Positions 1-5,825 of a stretch of 27,600 nt of DNA are shown in pieces. Numbering within the stretch: the first letter of the stretch is position 1; each line of letters starts with the position of its first letter. The DNA is from a virus: positions 1 through 27,600 of IMG/VR virus record IMGVR_UViG_3300047476_000730. One strand, 5' to 3'. The position numbers and the translations under genes were made by a program. Under the pieces are notes generated by a model, which saw only the letters and a list, made by a program, of their open reading frames with translations, did not search any database and was not told the DNA's origin.

Positions 1-1
1 G

Positions 2-127
2 CCTACATGTGCTGGTGTTCCAACTGGCACACCTACAACGGTAACTGGTAGAGTTCCAATAGTTGCAGACTCAACAAATAATAGATTATACATTTACTCA
101 GGTGGTGCTTGGGTAGCACTTAATTAA
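2..127 (+). CDS. C-terminus of a virion protein (tail fibre-like), partial
   Basis: The window opens inside a reading frame that runs to a TAA at 125-127, leaving the last 41 residues. They are rich in Thr, Val and Gly and end in SGGAWVALN. A short beta-rich end with an aromatic G-x-W near the terminus is common in phage tail-fibre and other structural proteins of Bacteroidetes phages. The frame sits directly upstream of the lysis cassette, where tail-fibre genes often end. The 5' part is outside the window, so the specific role is inferred only from the C-terminus and position. Confidence 0.6.
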   Translation, partial: PTCAGVPTGTPTTVTGRVPIVADSTNNRLYIYSGGAWVALN

Positions 128-138
128 CAAATAAAAAC

Positions 139-348
139 ATGAAAACACTAATCTACTTTAACAGACCAGACTGTCCTTCAAATATGGGAATCAGTCAATT
201 AACAGATGACGTTCAGGCTTTTTTAGATGAACGTTCTGACATCTTAATCAATGCCACTATTTTAAACGGCAAGATTGAATTCGAAAATGCAGAAGGCGTA
301 AAAGGCTATGCAATAACAACTAAAGTCCCAGAAACATTTGAAAACTAA
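139..348 (+). CDS. Hypothetical small protein, 69 aa
   Basis: A 69-residue soluble, slightly acidic protein starting MKTLIYFNRPDC. I recognise no family. The ATG lies 11 bases after the stop of the virion gene, in an A-rich leader typical of Bacteroidetes starts. The mixed helix/strand composition and the lack of signal peptide or membrane segment suggest a small cytoplasmic or virion-accessory protein. It belongs to the same + strand run as the lysis genes. Real-gene support comes from tight packing with its neighbours, not from homology. Confidence 0.6.
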   Translation: MKTLIYFNRPDCPSNMGISQLTDDVQAFLDERSDILINATILNGKIEFENAEGVKGYAITTKVPETFEN

Positions 349-349
349 T

Positions 350-484
350 ATGGAAGAGTTAAACAACTTAAAAGCTGCAGCGTATGACTGCTTGGCTCAA
401 ATCGAATACTTACAGCAAAAGTTAAGACAAATCAACGAGCAAATTCAAATCAAAACTAACGAACTAAATGGAACTTCTGCTTAA
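350..484 (+). CDS. Small coiled-coil protein, 44 aa
   Basis: An ATG at 350, one base after the previous stop, opens a 44-codon frame ending at TAA 482-484. The product is largely helical with heptad-like spacing of Leu and Ile (NNLKAAAYDCLAQIEYLQQK) and many Gln, Asn and Lys, which suggests a short coiled coil. It overlaps the next gene by 17 bases in a different frame. Small coiled-coil proteins before phage lysis genes are common but not functionally defined. Function unknown. Confidence 0.55.
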   Translation: MEELNNLKAAAYDCLAQIEYLQQKLRQINEQIQIKTNELNGTSA

Positions 485-719
485 ATTAATTTCTGGTCTA
501 AAGCCTGAAGCACAGGACTTGAAAATAGTTATTTTATTGTCTTTTATGTTCATAATGTTACGTGACGAAATACGTGAGAATAAGGTAATGGATATGGCCG
601 ATAAAAAGGTCATAGAGTTTCGTTTGAATGCACTTGAAGACAAAAAAGAGTTAGCGTATTTACCAATGGAAAAATTTGCTATATTAGCAGAAAAACCAGA
701 AATAGAAGATGCCGAGTAG
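468..719 (+). CDS. Small membrane protein next to lysis genes, 83 aa
   Basis: Residues about 19-33 (LKIVILLSFMFIMLR) form one hydrophobic segment, followed by a charged helical tail rich in Lys and Glu. It overlaps the endolysin start by 11 bases, so the two are probably translationally coupled. A single-span protein just before an endolysin could be an extra holin, an antiholin or a spanin partner, but the sequence does not decide. A - strand frame covering 464-811 overlaps it and the endolysin start and is treated as a shadow. Confidence 0.6.
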   Translation: MELLLKLISGLKPEAQDLKIVILLSFMFIMLRDEIRENKVMDMADKKVIEFRLNALEDKKELAYLPMEKFAILAEKPEIEDAE

Positions 720-1119
720 AAACAAAAATGATTTGAATGTAACTTTAGTAACTGCTTTTGAACAAGCGGTGAGAGAGTACGAGAGACTTTACCCAGAAGC
801 ACCACAGCCATTTCTTACGTGTACTTATAGAAGTGATGCCGAACAGGAAGCATTATATGCTAAAGGTAGAACCGAGAAAGGCCCAAAGGTAACCAACGCA
901 AGGGCTGGTCAAAGTCCGCATAATTTCAAGCCGTCATTTGCTTTTGATATTGCTTTTATCGGGCTGAATAAAAAATTGGATTGGGATTCCAAATTATTCC
1001 AAACATTTGCTGATATTATTAAGCGAATAGCACCAAGCGTTGAATGGGGGGGTGACTGGAAAAAGTTTTCTGATTTACCGCATTTTGAATTAAGAAACTG
1101 GAAAAGCTTAGCACGATGA
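709..1119 (+). CDS. M15 family endolysin (L-Ala-D-Glu type peptidase)
   Basis: A 136-residue zinc peptidase that should cut the peptide stems of peptidoglycan to release virions. The M15/VanY pattern is visible: an Arg in TYRSDAEQ (R41), the first zinc ligands in SPHNFKPSFAFD (H71 and D80), and the C-terminal LPHFE with H125 and E127. The length matches single-domain phage M15 endolysins. There is no signal peptide, so export would rely on a holin, and a holin-like gene follows with a 4-base overlap. The usual SxHxxGxAxD core is changed to HNFKPSFAFD, a divergent spacing-conserved variant. Confidence 0.88.
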   Translation: MPSRNKNDLNVTLVTAFEQAVREYERLYPEAPQPFLTCTYRSDAEQEALYAKGRTEKGPKVTNARAGQSPHNFKPSFAFDIAFIGLNKKLDWDSKLFQTFADIIKRIAPSVEWGGDWKKFSDLPHFELRNWKSLAR

Positions 1120-1352
1120 TAAAAGATTTATACAATTCTTTCTTTAACAACCGTCAAGGATTCTCTGCAAGAAAGTTAACGGCGTTTGCTTCATTTATTA
1201 CGGCAGTTTATTTGTCTTTGAAATTAGAGAATGAGAATAGACTTTATGCCGTTTATGGTTTTCTTTTAATCGGTCTGCTTTGTTTGGGAATAGTTACATT
1301 TCAAAATATAATTGATTTAAAGAATGGCGATAGCGTTAAACAACAAGAATAG
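1116..1352 (+). CDS. Putative holin, 78 aa
   Basis: A 78-residue protein with two hydrophobic segments, about residues 22-36 (LTAFASFITAVYLSL) and 43-65 (LYAVYGFLLIGLLCLGIVTFQNI), a charged N-terminus and a polar C-terminal tail. Size, two-span topology and position between endolysin and spanin fit a holin that opens the inner membrane at lysis. It overlaps the endolysin stop by 4 bases and the spanin start by 29 bases. Assignment rests on topology and context; there is no sequence motif for holins. Confidence 0.7.
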   Translation: MIKDLYNSFFNNRQGFSARKLTAFASFITAVYLSLKLENENRLYAVYGFLLIGLLCLGIVTFQNIIDLKNGDSVKQQE

Positions 1353-1761
1353 CTTTGACTGGTTGCAGGCTTTAATCTTTGGTATTGCCTTGGCCTTTGT
1401 TTTATTTCTTGCATCTTGCTCATGTGAGTATCATTTAAAGAAAGCAAAAGCAAAGTGTTCGCTGAATCAATTAACTGACACCATCTGGAAGAGAGATTCT
1501 ATTTTTGTAGACCGTGTTCATAAGGATACGGCTTTTTATTATAACCAAACTGATACCGTTATCATCAAAGAAGGCAGGTTAACGATGAAGTATTTTTACC
1601 GTGATTCTACGGTGTTTCTTTCGGGGACGTGTGATACTATCAAAATAATAAAAGAAGTTCCTGTAATGGTAAATAAAACGGAATTAAAGGATACATGGAA
1701 TATAAAGTGGTACTTACTTTTAATCGTGATACTATTCGCAGCATACAAACTAATAAAATAA
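1324..1761 (+). CDS. Probable unimolecular spanin (u-spanin) lipoprotein
   Basis: A 145-residue protein with an N-terminal hydrophobic signal (residues about 14-31) ending in a lipobox, LFLAS then Cys32, a mostly beta/polar periplasmic middle, and a C-terminal membrane span at about 127-144 (IKWYLLLIVILFAAYKLIK). An outer-membrane lipoprotein N-terminus joined to an inner-membrane C-terminus is the defining layout of u-spanins such as phage T1 gp11, which fuse the two membranes in the last step of lysis. Gene order endolysin, holin, spanin supports this. Without the C-terminal span it would be read as an ordinary lipoprotein. Confidence 0.75.
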   Translation: MAIALNNKNSFDWLQALIFGIALAFVLFLASCSCEYHLKKAKAKCSLNQLTDTIWKRDSIFVDRVHKDTAFYYNQTDTVIIKEGRLTMKYFYRDSTVFLSGTCDTIKIIKEVPVMVNKTELKDTWNIKWYLLLIVILFAAYKLIK

Positions 1762-2750
1762 TGGCAGGCAAACAAAAACTAACAGGCTCTATTGTAGTAG
1801 ACTATTTAAGGAGGTTTCCAAACACTCCGAAGTTAACTTTAGCAAAGAAAATTTATTCAGAAAATAGCACAGTTTTCAGTTCTGTTGAACACGTCCGCAG
1901 AACAGTTAGAAGTTACACCGGGTCAAACAAAGACATGGACTTAAAAAAATATGGATTAGAGCCTAAAACTTTTGACTATAATCCGTTTAAACTTCCAGAA
2001 AGTCATGCTGACCCGTTTGAACCTTATATTATTAATCAGTCAAAAACTTTAATCATATCAGACTTACACTTCCCGTATCAGTCAAATGAGGCTATAACTT
2101 TAGCTTTAAATTACGGATTAGAAAAAGAAGTTAACTGCATACTAATAAACGGAGACTTGTTGGATTTTGCTACGATTAGCCGTCACGAAAAAGACTTCAG
2201 GCATAGAAGTGTATCCGAAGAGTTTGAATCCGTTAGAACGTTTTTAAAAGCGTTAAAAGATAACTTCCCAAAGTGCAAGATAGTTTTTAAATTAGGTAAT
2301 CATGACGAAAGATGGGAGAAATGGTTGTATGTAAAAGCACCAGAGTTATTCGACTGCAATGATTTTCAGTTGGAAGTTTTGCTCAGATTAGGTGAATTGA
2401 ATATAGATATCGTAAAAGACAAAAGACCGATTAAGATTGGAAAGTTAACCGTGTTACATGGTCATGAATTAGCAGGTGGTTCTGGTGGTGTTAATCCAGC
2501 GAGGTCTACTTTTTTAAAGACTTTAGAAAATGTAATCGTTGGCCATTATCATAAAACTTCAGAGAACACAGAGGCTACGATGTACGGCGAAGTAATAACT
2601 ACCAGGTCAATGGGATGTCTTTGCGGAATGAACCCAATGTATATGCCTATTAATAAATGGAATCACGGGTTTGCTTATGTTGAACTTGATTTAAAAAGCG
2701 GTGAATATCACTTACATAATTTACGAATCATTAAAGGAAAGATTTACTAA
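1761..2750 (+). CDS. Calcineurin-like metallophosphoesterase with N-terminal HTH-like region
   Basis: A 329-residue protein. From about residue 97 it carries the full metallophosphoesterase motif set: DLH (101-103), GDLLD (131-135), GNHDE (179-183), HGH (233-235) and GHYH (261-264), so it should bind two metals and hydrolyse a phosphate ester. Residues about 8-54 look like a small helical HTH-type region that may bind DNA. Substrate unknown; phage relatives are annotated only as phosphoesterases. I chose the ATG at 1761, which overlaps the spanin stop as TAATG; an upstream in-frame ATG at 1695 lies inside the spanin gene. Confidence 0.85.
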   Translation: MAGKQKLTGSIVVDYLRRFPNTPKLTLAKKIYSENSTVFSSVEHVRRTVRSYTGSNKDMDLKKYGLEPKTFDYNPFKLPESHADPFEPYIINQSKTLIISDLHFPYQSNEAITLALNYGLEKEVNCILINGDLLDFATISRHEKDFRHRSVSEEFESVRTFLKALKDNFPKCKIVFKLGNHDERWEKWLYVKAPELFDCNDFQLEVLLRLGELNIDIVKDKRPIKIGKLTVLHGHELAGGSGGVNPARSTFLKTLENVIVGHYHKTSENTEATMYGEVITTRSMGCLCGMNPMYMPINKWNHGFAYVELDLKSGEYHLHNLRIIKGKIY

Positions 2751-3088
2751 TGGACTCTTTAAATTGGTTTAAATTAGACGTACTTTATAAAGTCACTATT
2801 GGATTCGACGAAGACGAAGAGTTAAGCGAAGTTGACAAAATACGACTTAAAGCTGAAGGCTTAGTTCACGGTGATTCTTACGAAAAAGACGAAGCTATCT
2901 TTAGTCTGGCTGAAGATACGATTATAAGAGTTGAACCACGTGCTTTTATTCCCAAAGGTGGAAAATATAAAAAGTTCTATTCCGAAGTGATATTTAAAAG
3001 CGGTGACGTTGTGTTCGCTGATGGCAAGCCTGTTGATGTTTATAAAAAATTAAACGAGTATTACGATAGTTTTAATATTACTGAATAA
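2750..3088 (+). CDS. Hypothetical acidic protein, 112 aa
   Basis: A 112-residue acidic protein with clusters such as FDEDEELSEVDK and a predicted beta-rich C-terminal half. No family recognised. It starts in a TAATG overlap with the phosphoesterase stop, so it is the last gene of that + strand operon and may act with it. Its 3' end overlaps the convergent - strand gene by 11 bases, within a hairpin that may terminate transcription. Acidic small phage proteins are sometimes DNA mimics, but nothing here proves that. Confidence 0.7.
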   Translation: MDSLNWFKLDVLYKVTIGFDEDEELSEVDKIRLKAEGLVHGDSYEKDEAIFSLAEDTIIRVEPRAFIPKGGKYKKFYSEVIFKSGDVVFADGKPVDVYKKLNEYYDSFNITE

Positions 3089-3296
3089 GTTTTAAATCAT
3101 TCAGTCCGTTTTTCTTAGCGTAATCTTTAGCAAGATAGTTGCTATTCCATTCTAATACTTGGTCATTTGCCTTTTGAATCTGGCCCATTAAGTGTTTGTT
3201 TTCTTTTACTAAGTCTTCTTTGTCGGACTTTAACACTTGGATTCTGTACGTCTGCCAGAGTAGCAAAATCGACAATATAATATACATTATTTTCAT
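3078..3296 (-). CDS. Single-span membrane protein with coiled coil, 72 aa
   Basis: The N-terminal 16 residues (MKIMYIILSILLLWQT) are a membrane anchor or uncleaved signal, followed by a charged helical region with heptads (VLKSDKEDLVKENKHLM) that looks like a coiled coil. This layout resembles Rz/i-spanin-like and other small inner-membrane phage proteins, but it lies on the strand opposite to the lysis cassette and a u-spanin candidate is already present. Function unknown. Its start is immediately after an imperfect palindrome at 3297-3358. Confidence 0.6.
   Translation of the reverse strand: MKIMYIILSILLLWQTYRIQVLKSDKEDLVKENKHLMGQIQKANDQVLEWNSNYLAKDYAKKNGLNDLKLIQ
3080..3105. terminator. 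Possible terminator between convergent genes
   Basis: ACTGAAT at 3080-3086 is the exact reverse complement of ATTCAGT at 3099-3105, leaving a 12-base loop. On the + strand the stem is followed by CCG and five T. It lies where two convergent genes overlap, a logical place for a terminator. The stem is A+T-rich and the loop long, so it may be weak. Confidence 0.4.
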
Positions 3297-3358
3297 GTTG
3301 TATTTGCGTTATTAGTAGCGGTTAGCCATTAGTTAGCGGTAATGCTATGACGGCAACT
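3297..3358. repeat. Imperfect palindrome between small - strand genes
   Basis: GTTG at 3297-3300 pairs with CAAC at 3355-3358, and GCGTTATT at 3305-3312 can pair, with G.T wobbles, with GGTAATGC at 3338-3345. The centre holds related copies of a TAGCGG motif. It spans the gap between two - strand genes and includes the stop codon of the upstream one (3345-3347). It shares the string ATTTGCGTTAT with the larger palindrome at 3944-4045. Confidence 0.45.
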
Positions 3359-3590
3359 CAATATCAATACCTTCAATTATTGTTTCAATCACTCTAATTT
3401 GTTGCTCACAAGCAATTACAGCCGACAACACAACATCTTGCGTTTTAGGATTAATCAATACTTGACGGCATTTACCATCGTCAAATTTTCCAATGATAAC
3501 AATATGCCTCAATTTAGGAGAAGCACTACCGCTAACATCGGCTTTAACGATATTGCGGCTTGACCGCTTTGATTTTACTTTTGTACTCAT
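3345..3590 (-). CDS. Hypothetical protein, 81 aa
   Basis: An 81-residue protein with a basic, Ser-rich N-terminus (MSTKVKSKRSSRNIVK) and a C-terminal half of alternating strands and helix (HIVIIGKFDDGKCRQVLINP). No family recognised. It is one of a run of small - strand genes. The 65-base gap before it (3591-3655) contains a G+C-richer patch, CCGCAACTGCG and GCCGTGGCCGTTAAC, in otherwise A+T-rich DNA. A + strand frame at 3493-3726 overlaps but has no protein-like composition. Confidence 0.55.
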   Translation of the reverse strand: MSTKVKSKRSSRNIVKADVSGSASPKLRHIVIIGKFDDGKCRQVLINPKTQDVVLSAVIACEQQIRVIETIIEGIDIELPS

Positions 3591-3655
3591 ATCAAAATTT
3601 GTTTTTCAATTTTACTTTAGTTCTTTAATTCCGCAACTGCGTAAAGCCGTGGCCG

Positions 3656-3925
3656 TTAACAAAAATTTAATTTTATTTTTTTATTCATATCCTCTAAAAA
3701 TGAATAGCAACTGTGCATATTTTTAACCTCATCCCAATATGGGTCATTATTCTTGCCCTCATCCCAATCATTCAGAACATAGTGTGTAGTTTCTGTGCTT
3801 TCTAAAAATGAAAATAGCACCTCTTCTACATCCATATCGTATTCGTTGTATGTTCTTTCATTAAAAGCATCACACTCTTTCCTGATAAATTCAAGAACTT
3901 CTTTTGTCATTTTTAATTCTGCCAT
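3656..3925 (-). CDS. Hypothetical acidic protein, 89 aa
   Basis: An 89-residue, Glu/Asp-rich, probably helical protein (EVLEFIRKECDAFNERTYNE) with no membrane segment. No family recognised. Its stop codon lies inside the GTTAAC at 3655-3660, next to the G+C-rich patch of the following gap, and its start follows an A-rich leader after the palindrome at 3944-4045. Same strand and size class as its neighbours. Confidence 0.6.
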   Translation of the reverse strand: MAELKMTKEVLEFIRKECDAFNERTYNEYDMDVEEVLFSFLESTETTHYVLNDWDEGKNNDPYWDEVKNMHSCYSFLEDMNKKIKLNFC

Positions 3926-3943
3926 AAAAAAATAAAATTAAAA

Positions 3944-4045
3944 TTCTGCTAACAGCACATTTGCGTTATGTGCCAATAAACGGTGTGCCATTGAATAAAC
4001 ATTTTTGCGTGGCACACAAACGCAAATCTGCAAAACGTTACAGAA
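3944..4045. repeat. Long imperfect palindrome, attC-like in shape
   Basis: About 102 bases form one long stem with unpaired bases: TTCTG (3944-3948) with CAGAA (4041-4045); TAAC (3950-3953) with GTTA (4037-4040); GCA (3955-3957) with TGC (4029-4031); ATTTGCGTT (3959-3967) with AACGCAAAT (4019-4027); GTGTGCCA (3983-3990) with TGGCACAC (4010-4017). A single C opposes C at 3958/4028. The stop codon of the - strand gene is in the GTTA arm. The shape recalls integron attC sites, but the RYYYAAC/GTTRRRY boxes do not match well. Confidence 0.7.
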
Positions 4046-4220
4046 CCGCCTCAATCCTTTCAATTAAATGTTCTAACAATTCACCTTTAAATGCTGGCGT
4101 CACTTCGAAGTCGTTTAACCATACTTTCTTTACGTTAATTACTTTAAAGTAACCAGTCTCATTGTGTTCGGTTTCGTATTCCCATTCAACCCAGAAGTCT
4201 ATTCCGTTAAGCGTTACCAT
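4038..4220 (-). CDS. Hypothetical protein, 60 aa
   Basis: A 60-residue protein beginning MVTLNGIDFWVEWEYE, with beta-like N-terminal half and a C-terminal amphipathic helix (GELLEHLIERIEAVL). No family recognised. It overlaps the preceding gene by 14 bases, so the two are likely translated together, and it ends within the right arm of the palindrome at 3944-4045. Confidence 0.6.
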   Translation of the reverse strand: MVTLNGIDFWVEWEYETEHNETGYFKVINVKKVWLNDFEVTPAFKGELLEHLIERIEAVL

Positions 4221-4398
4221 TTACCACCTCCTCGTATTTTTTTTCATAAGTATCTCTTAGTTCTTTAAGTTTAGCGAAGATAACCGCTGATGTAATTTTA
4301 TCTTCTGGCTGTGCCATTTGCTCTTGTACTATTTTAAGAGCCTCATTCAGTGCATTGATAGCACCGAAGTTTTCTGTTGCTTTGTCTAACTTTGTCAT
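4207..4398 (-). CDS. Hypothetical helical protein, 63 aa
   Basis: A 63-residue, strongly helical protein (FGAINALNEALKIVQEQMAQ, then ELRDTYEKKYEEVV). No family recognised. The start overlaps the stop of the 34-codon membrane peptide upstream (4395-4398), an ATGA junction, and its end overlaps the next gene by 14 bases. It is the second gene of a - strand operon driven from the divergent control region. Confidence 0.65.
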   Translation of the reverse strand: MTKLDKATENFGAINALNEALKIVQEQMAQPEDKITSAVIFAKLKELRDTYEKKYEEVVNGNA

Positions 4399-4499
4399 AG
4401 TGATTTGAAATGCTTGTAGATTTGAAATAAGATTTTAGCAAAATGAGCCGAAGCTACAGCTAATAATGTGATTTGAATGATTGCGATTATTATTGTCAT
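4395..4499 (-). CDS. Small membrane peptide, 34 aa
   Basis: ATG at 4499 opens a 34-codon frame to TGA at 4395-4397. The product, MTIIIAIIQITLLAVASAHF then KILFQIYKHFKSL, is a single hydrophobic span with a basic tail. It is the first gene downstream of a good - strand -7 box at 4520-4527, and its stop overlaps the next start as ATGA, which together support it as real. Function unknown. Confidence 0.55.
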   Translation of the reverse strand: MTIIIAIIQITLLAVASAHFAKILFQIYKHFKSL

Positions 4500-4519
4500 G
4501 TTTGTTTGTTTTGATAGTG

Positions 4520-4527
4520 CAAATATA
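4520..4527 (-). promoter_or_regulatory. Promoter -7 box for the - strand small-gene operon
   Basis: Read on the - strand, 4527 to 4520 is TATATTTG, an exact match to the Bacteroidetes -7 consensus TAnnTTTG. A GTTG at 4552-4549, about 20 bases upstream, could serve as a degenerate -33 box. The start codon of the first - strand gene is about 20 bases downstream. Confidence 0.6.
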
Positions 4528-4541
4528 CACACGTTTTTGTT

Positions 4542-4651
4542 ATGTATTACAACTATTTTTATATTTAACATTATTTAACATTTAATTATATTGACATTGT
4601 TGAAATATAGCTAATATGTTAAAATATGTTAATTATGTAAATGTATTACAA
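4542..4651. promoter_or_regulatory. Symmetric operator array in divergent control region
   Basis: TTTAACAT occurs at 4564-4571 and 4574-4581, 10 bases apart; its reverse complement ATGTTAAA is at 4616-4623 and a near copy ATGTTAAT at 4626-4633, again 10 bases apart. This makes two inverted pairs around a centre near 4598. An 11-mer, ATGTATTACAA, flanks the array at 4542-4552 and 4641-4651. One-helical-turn spacing of 8-bp boxes is what tandem dimers of a small repressor would bind. Confidence 0.65.
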
Positions 4652-4659
4652 ATAGTATA

Positions 4660-4667
4660 TATATTTG
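4660..4667 (+). promoter_or_regulatory. Promoter -7 box for the + strand early operon
   Basis: TATATTTG exactly matches TAnnTTTG and lies 22 bases before the ATG at 4689. No clear -33 TTTG is visible; the region upstream is occupied by ATGTTAAT and ATGTATTACAA boxes, so the promoter may be weak or repressed. Confidence 0.6.
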
Positions 4668-4688
4668 CTGAAAATTAAAACAAACATT

Positions 4689-4844
4689 ATGAAAACAGCA
4701 CATTTAAACCAGCAACTGCCTATCTTTTGGAAAGGTAAACTCTGTAAGTTAATTAAGTGGGAAACGCTTAATTTCGGAGGCAAATTGAAAATTAAAATAA
4801 ACAAAGCTTTTATTGAAGCAGACATTAAAGAGTTACACAACTAA
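4689..4844 (+). CDS. Hypothetical small basic protein, 51 aa
   Basis: First gene of the + strand early operon. The 51 residues (MKTAHLNQQLPIFWKGKLCK...) are basic, with an apparent strand-turn-strand core and a helical end. No family recognised. It starts 22 bases after a promoter -7 box and ends in a TAATG overlap with the ribbon-helix-helix gene. A - strand frame at 4646-4840 is its shadow. Confidence 0.6.
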   Translation: MKTAHLNQQLPIFWKGKLCKLIKWETLNFGGKLKIKINKAFIEADIKELHN

Positions 4845-4978
4845 TGAAATCAAACAGACCATATAGCATCCGACTTCCTGATGTTGTACGTGAACAGCTT
4901 GCTAAGAAAGCAGAGCAAAAGGGAGTAACTATGTATTCTTATATTTTAAATGTATTAACCAAACACGCAGTAAAATGA
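4844..4978 (+). CDS. Ribbon-helix-helix (Arc/CopG-like) DNA-binding protein, 44 aa
   Basis: A 44-residue protein with the ribbon-helix-helix layout: a short beta strand after a polar start (RPYSIRLPDVV), helix A (VREQLAKKAEQKG), a turn, and helix B (TMYSYILNVLTKHAV). Strand residues Tyr7, Ser8 and Arg10 would contact bases as in Arc, MetJ and CopG. These proteins bind tandem short boxes as dimers of dimers. It is encoded just downstream of an array of 8-bp boxes at 10-bp spacing, so it is a candidate autoregulator. Overlaps both neighbours (TAATG and ATGATA junctions). Confidence 0.75.
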   Translation: MKSNRPYSIRLPDVVREQLAKKAEQKGVTMYSYILNVLTKHAVK

Positions 4979-5070
4979 TAGCAGGATTAATTTTTTTACT
5001 TTATTTTGCGGTTGTCGTTGTATTAGGACACGCCATTGTTGAACTTTATAAACTATTTAAAAATGACTGA
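4975..5070 (+). CDS. Small membrane peptide, 31 aa
   Basis: ATG at 4975 overlaps the stop of the regulator gene and opens a 31-codon frame to TGA 5068-5070. The product is one membrane span (MIAGLIFLLYFAVVVVLGHA) with a short basic tail. It overlaps the next start by 8 bases. Tight coupling on both sides supports it, although such a short hydrophobic frame could arise by chance in A+T-rich DNA. Confidence 0.5.
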   Translation: MIAGLIFLLYFAVVVVLGHAIVELYKLFKND

Positions 5071-5386
5071 AGAGTTAATTAGAAAAGCTTTTGACCTAAC
5101 AATAGAAGGTCATCCGCAATTTAAGATTCGTGAGAAAATGGGTCTTGATAAGAAAGAAATATATGATATTTACCGTTCAAGTTTATTCCAGCAACTGCTA
5201 CTCACTCCGACTGGTGTAAAAGATAATAAAGAACAGAATAACATCGACTACATGAGAGGCATTGAAGGCATATTGTTCAATTTGCTTGACCAATACAAAG
5301 CAGCAAAAGAAAAAGATAAACCACGTTTAAATTCAATAATCGAAGAGTACACACAGATTTATTCAACAAGCATTTACAATTTATGA
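5063..5386 (+). CDS. Hypothetical helical protein, 107 aa
   Basis: A 107-residue, almost entirely helical and charged protein. Residues about 4-36 (IRKAFDLTIEGHPQFKIREK, then MGLDKKEIYDIYRSS) look like a helix-turn-helix fold of the kind in sigma region 4 and phage regulators, so DNA binding is possible. I chose the ATG at 5063, which overlaps the membrane peptide stop; an earlier in-frame ATG at 5036 would lie inside that gene. It overlaps the following lipoprotein gene by 4 bases. Confidence 0.65.
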   Translation: MTEELIRKAFDLTIEGHPQFKIREKMGLDKKEIYDIYRSSLFQQLLLTPTGVKDNKEQNNIDYMRGIEGILFNLLDQYKAAKEKDKPRLNSIIEEYTQIYSTSIYNL

Positions 5387-5613
5387 AACAAACAATAACA
5401 ATTGCACTTCTAATCGGGATGATTAGCTGCAAAAAAGAAACAAAAAAGCCATGTAACTGTGGTTTGATAGTATCGGATGATGCTATTAACTATTCAATCG
5501 ACATCCGCAATGAATGTTCTAATAACGTGAAGACGTTTTATTTAACTGAAGGCGACTGGATGAACGCACACCCCGGAAATAGACATTGTATAACTAACAC
5601 AACAAGCTGGTAA
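5383..5613 (+). CDS. Small lipoprotein, 76 aa
   Basis: The N-terminus MKQTITIALLIGMISC is a lipoprotein signal with Cys16 after a lipobox-like GMIS, followed by Lys- and Cys-rich sequence (KKETKKPCNCG). The mature part has three further Cys that could form disulfides. Exported small lipoproteins in phage early operons are often superinfection-exclusion factors, but I see no specific homology. It ends one base into the next start (TAATG). Confidence 0.65.
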   Translation: MKQTITIALLIGMISCKKETKKPCNCGLIVSDDAINYSIDIRNECSNNVKTFYLTEGDWMNAHPGNRHCITNTTSW

Positions 5614-5825
5614 TGAAAACACACAAACAAAGGCTACTTCAGGCCATGATGAGCGACAAGGTCGTATCTCAAAAGAAGTTTCCTAAGATTCAGGTAAGAA
5701 CAAGAATCACAGAGTTAAGAAAACAAGGTTATGTAATTGAATGCTTAAAGGTCGAATCGGCTAAAGGCGTTAACTACATTTACGAACTGAACTACAAAAA
5801 AACACCGAAAAAGTTATTCAAATGA
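5613..5825 (+). CDS. Helix-turn-helix protein, 70 aa
   Basis: A 70-residue basic protein whose middle (KIQVRTRITELRKQGYVIEC) fits the recognition helix and wing of small phage winged-helix proteins; the end (GVNYIYELNYKK) is a beta hairpin. The pattern of a short HTH plus T-R-I-x-E-L-R-K-x-G-Y-V-I is common in phage proteins placed near replication genes. Likely binds DNA; target unknown. Coupled to both neighbours by 1- and 4-base overlaps. Confidence 0.65.
   Translation: MKTHKQRLLQAMMSDKVVSQKKFPKIQVRTRITELRKQGYVIECLKVESAKGVNYIYELNYKKTPKKLFK

Noticed and set aside
464-811. - strand frame of 115 codons over lysis genes
   Set aside because: It is antisense to the endolysin and the membrane protein, both better supported by motifs and overlaps.
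3493-3726. + strand open frame of 77 codons
   Set aside because: It overlaps two better-supported - strand genes and its product has a biased, non-protein-like composition.
3944-4045. Definite integron attC site
   Set aside because: The terminal boxes do not fit RYYYAAC and GTTRRRY and no integron integrase is in the window.
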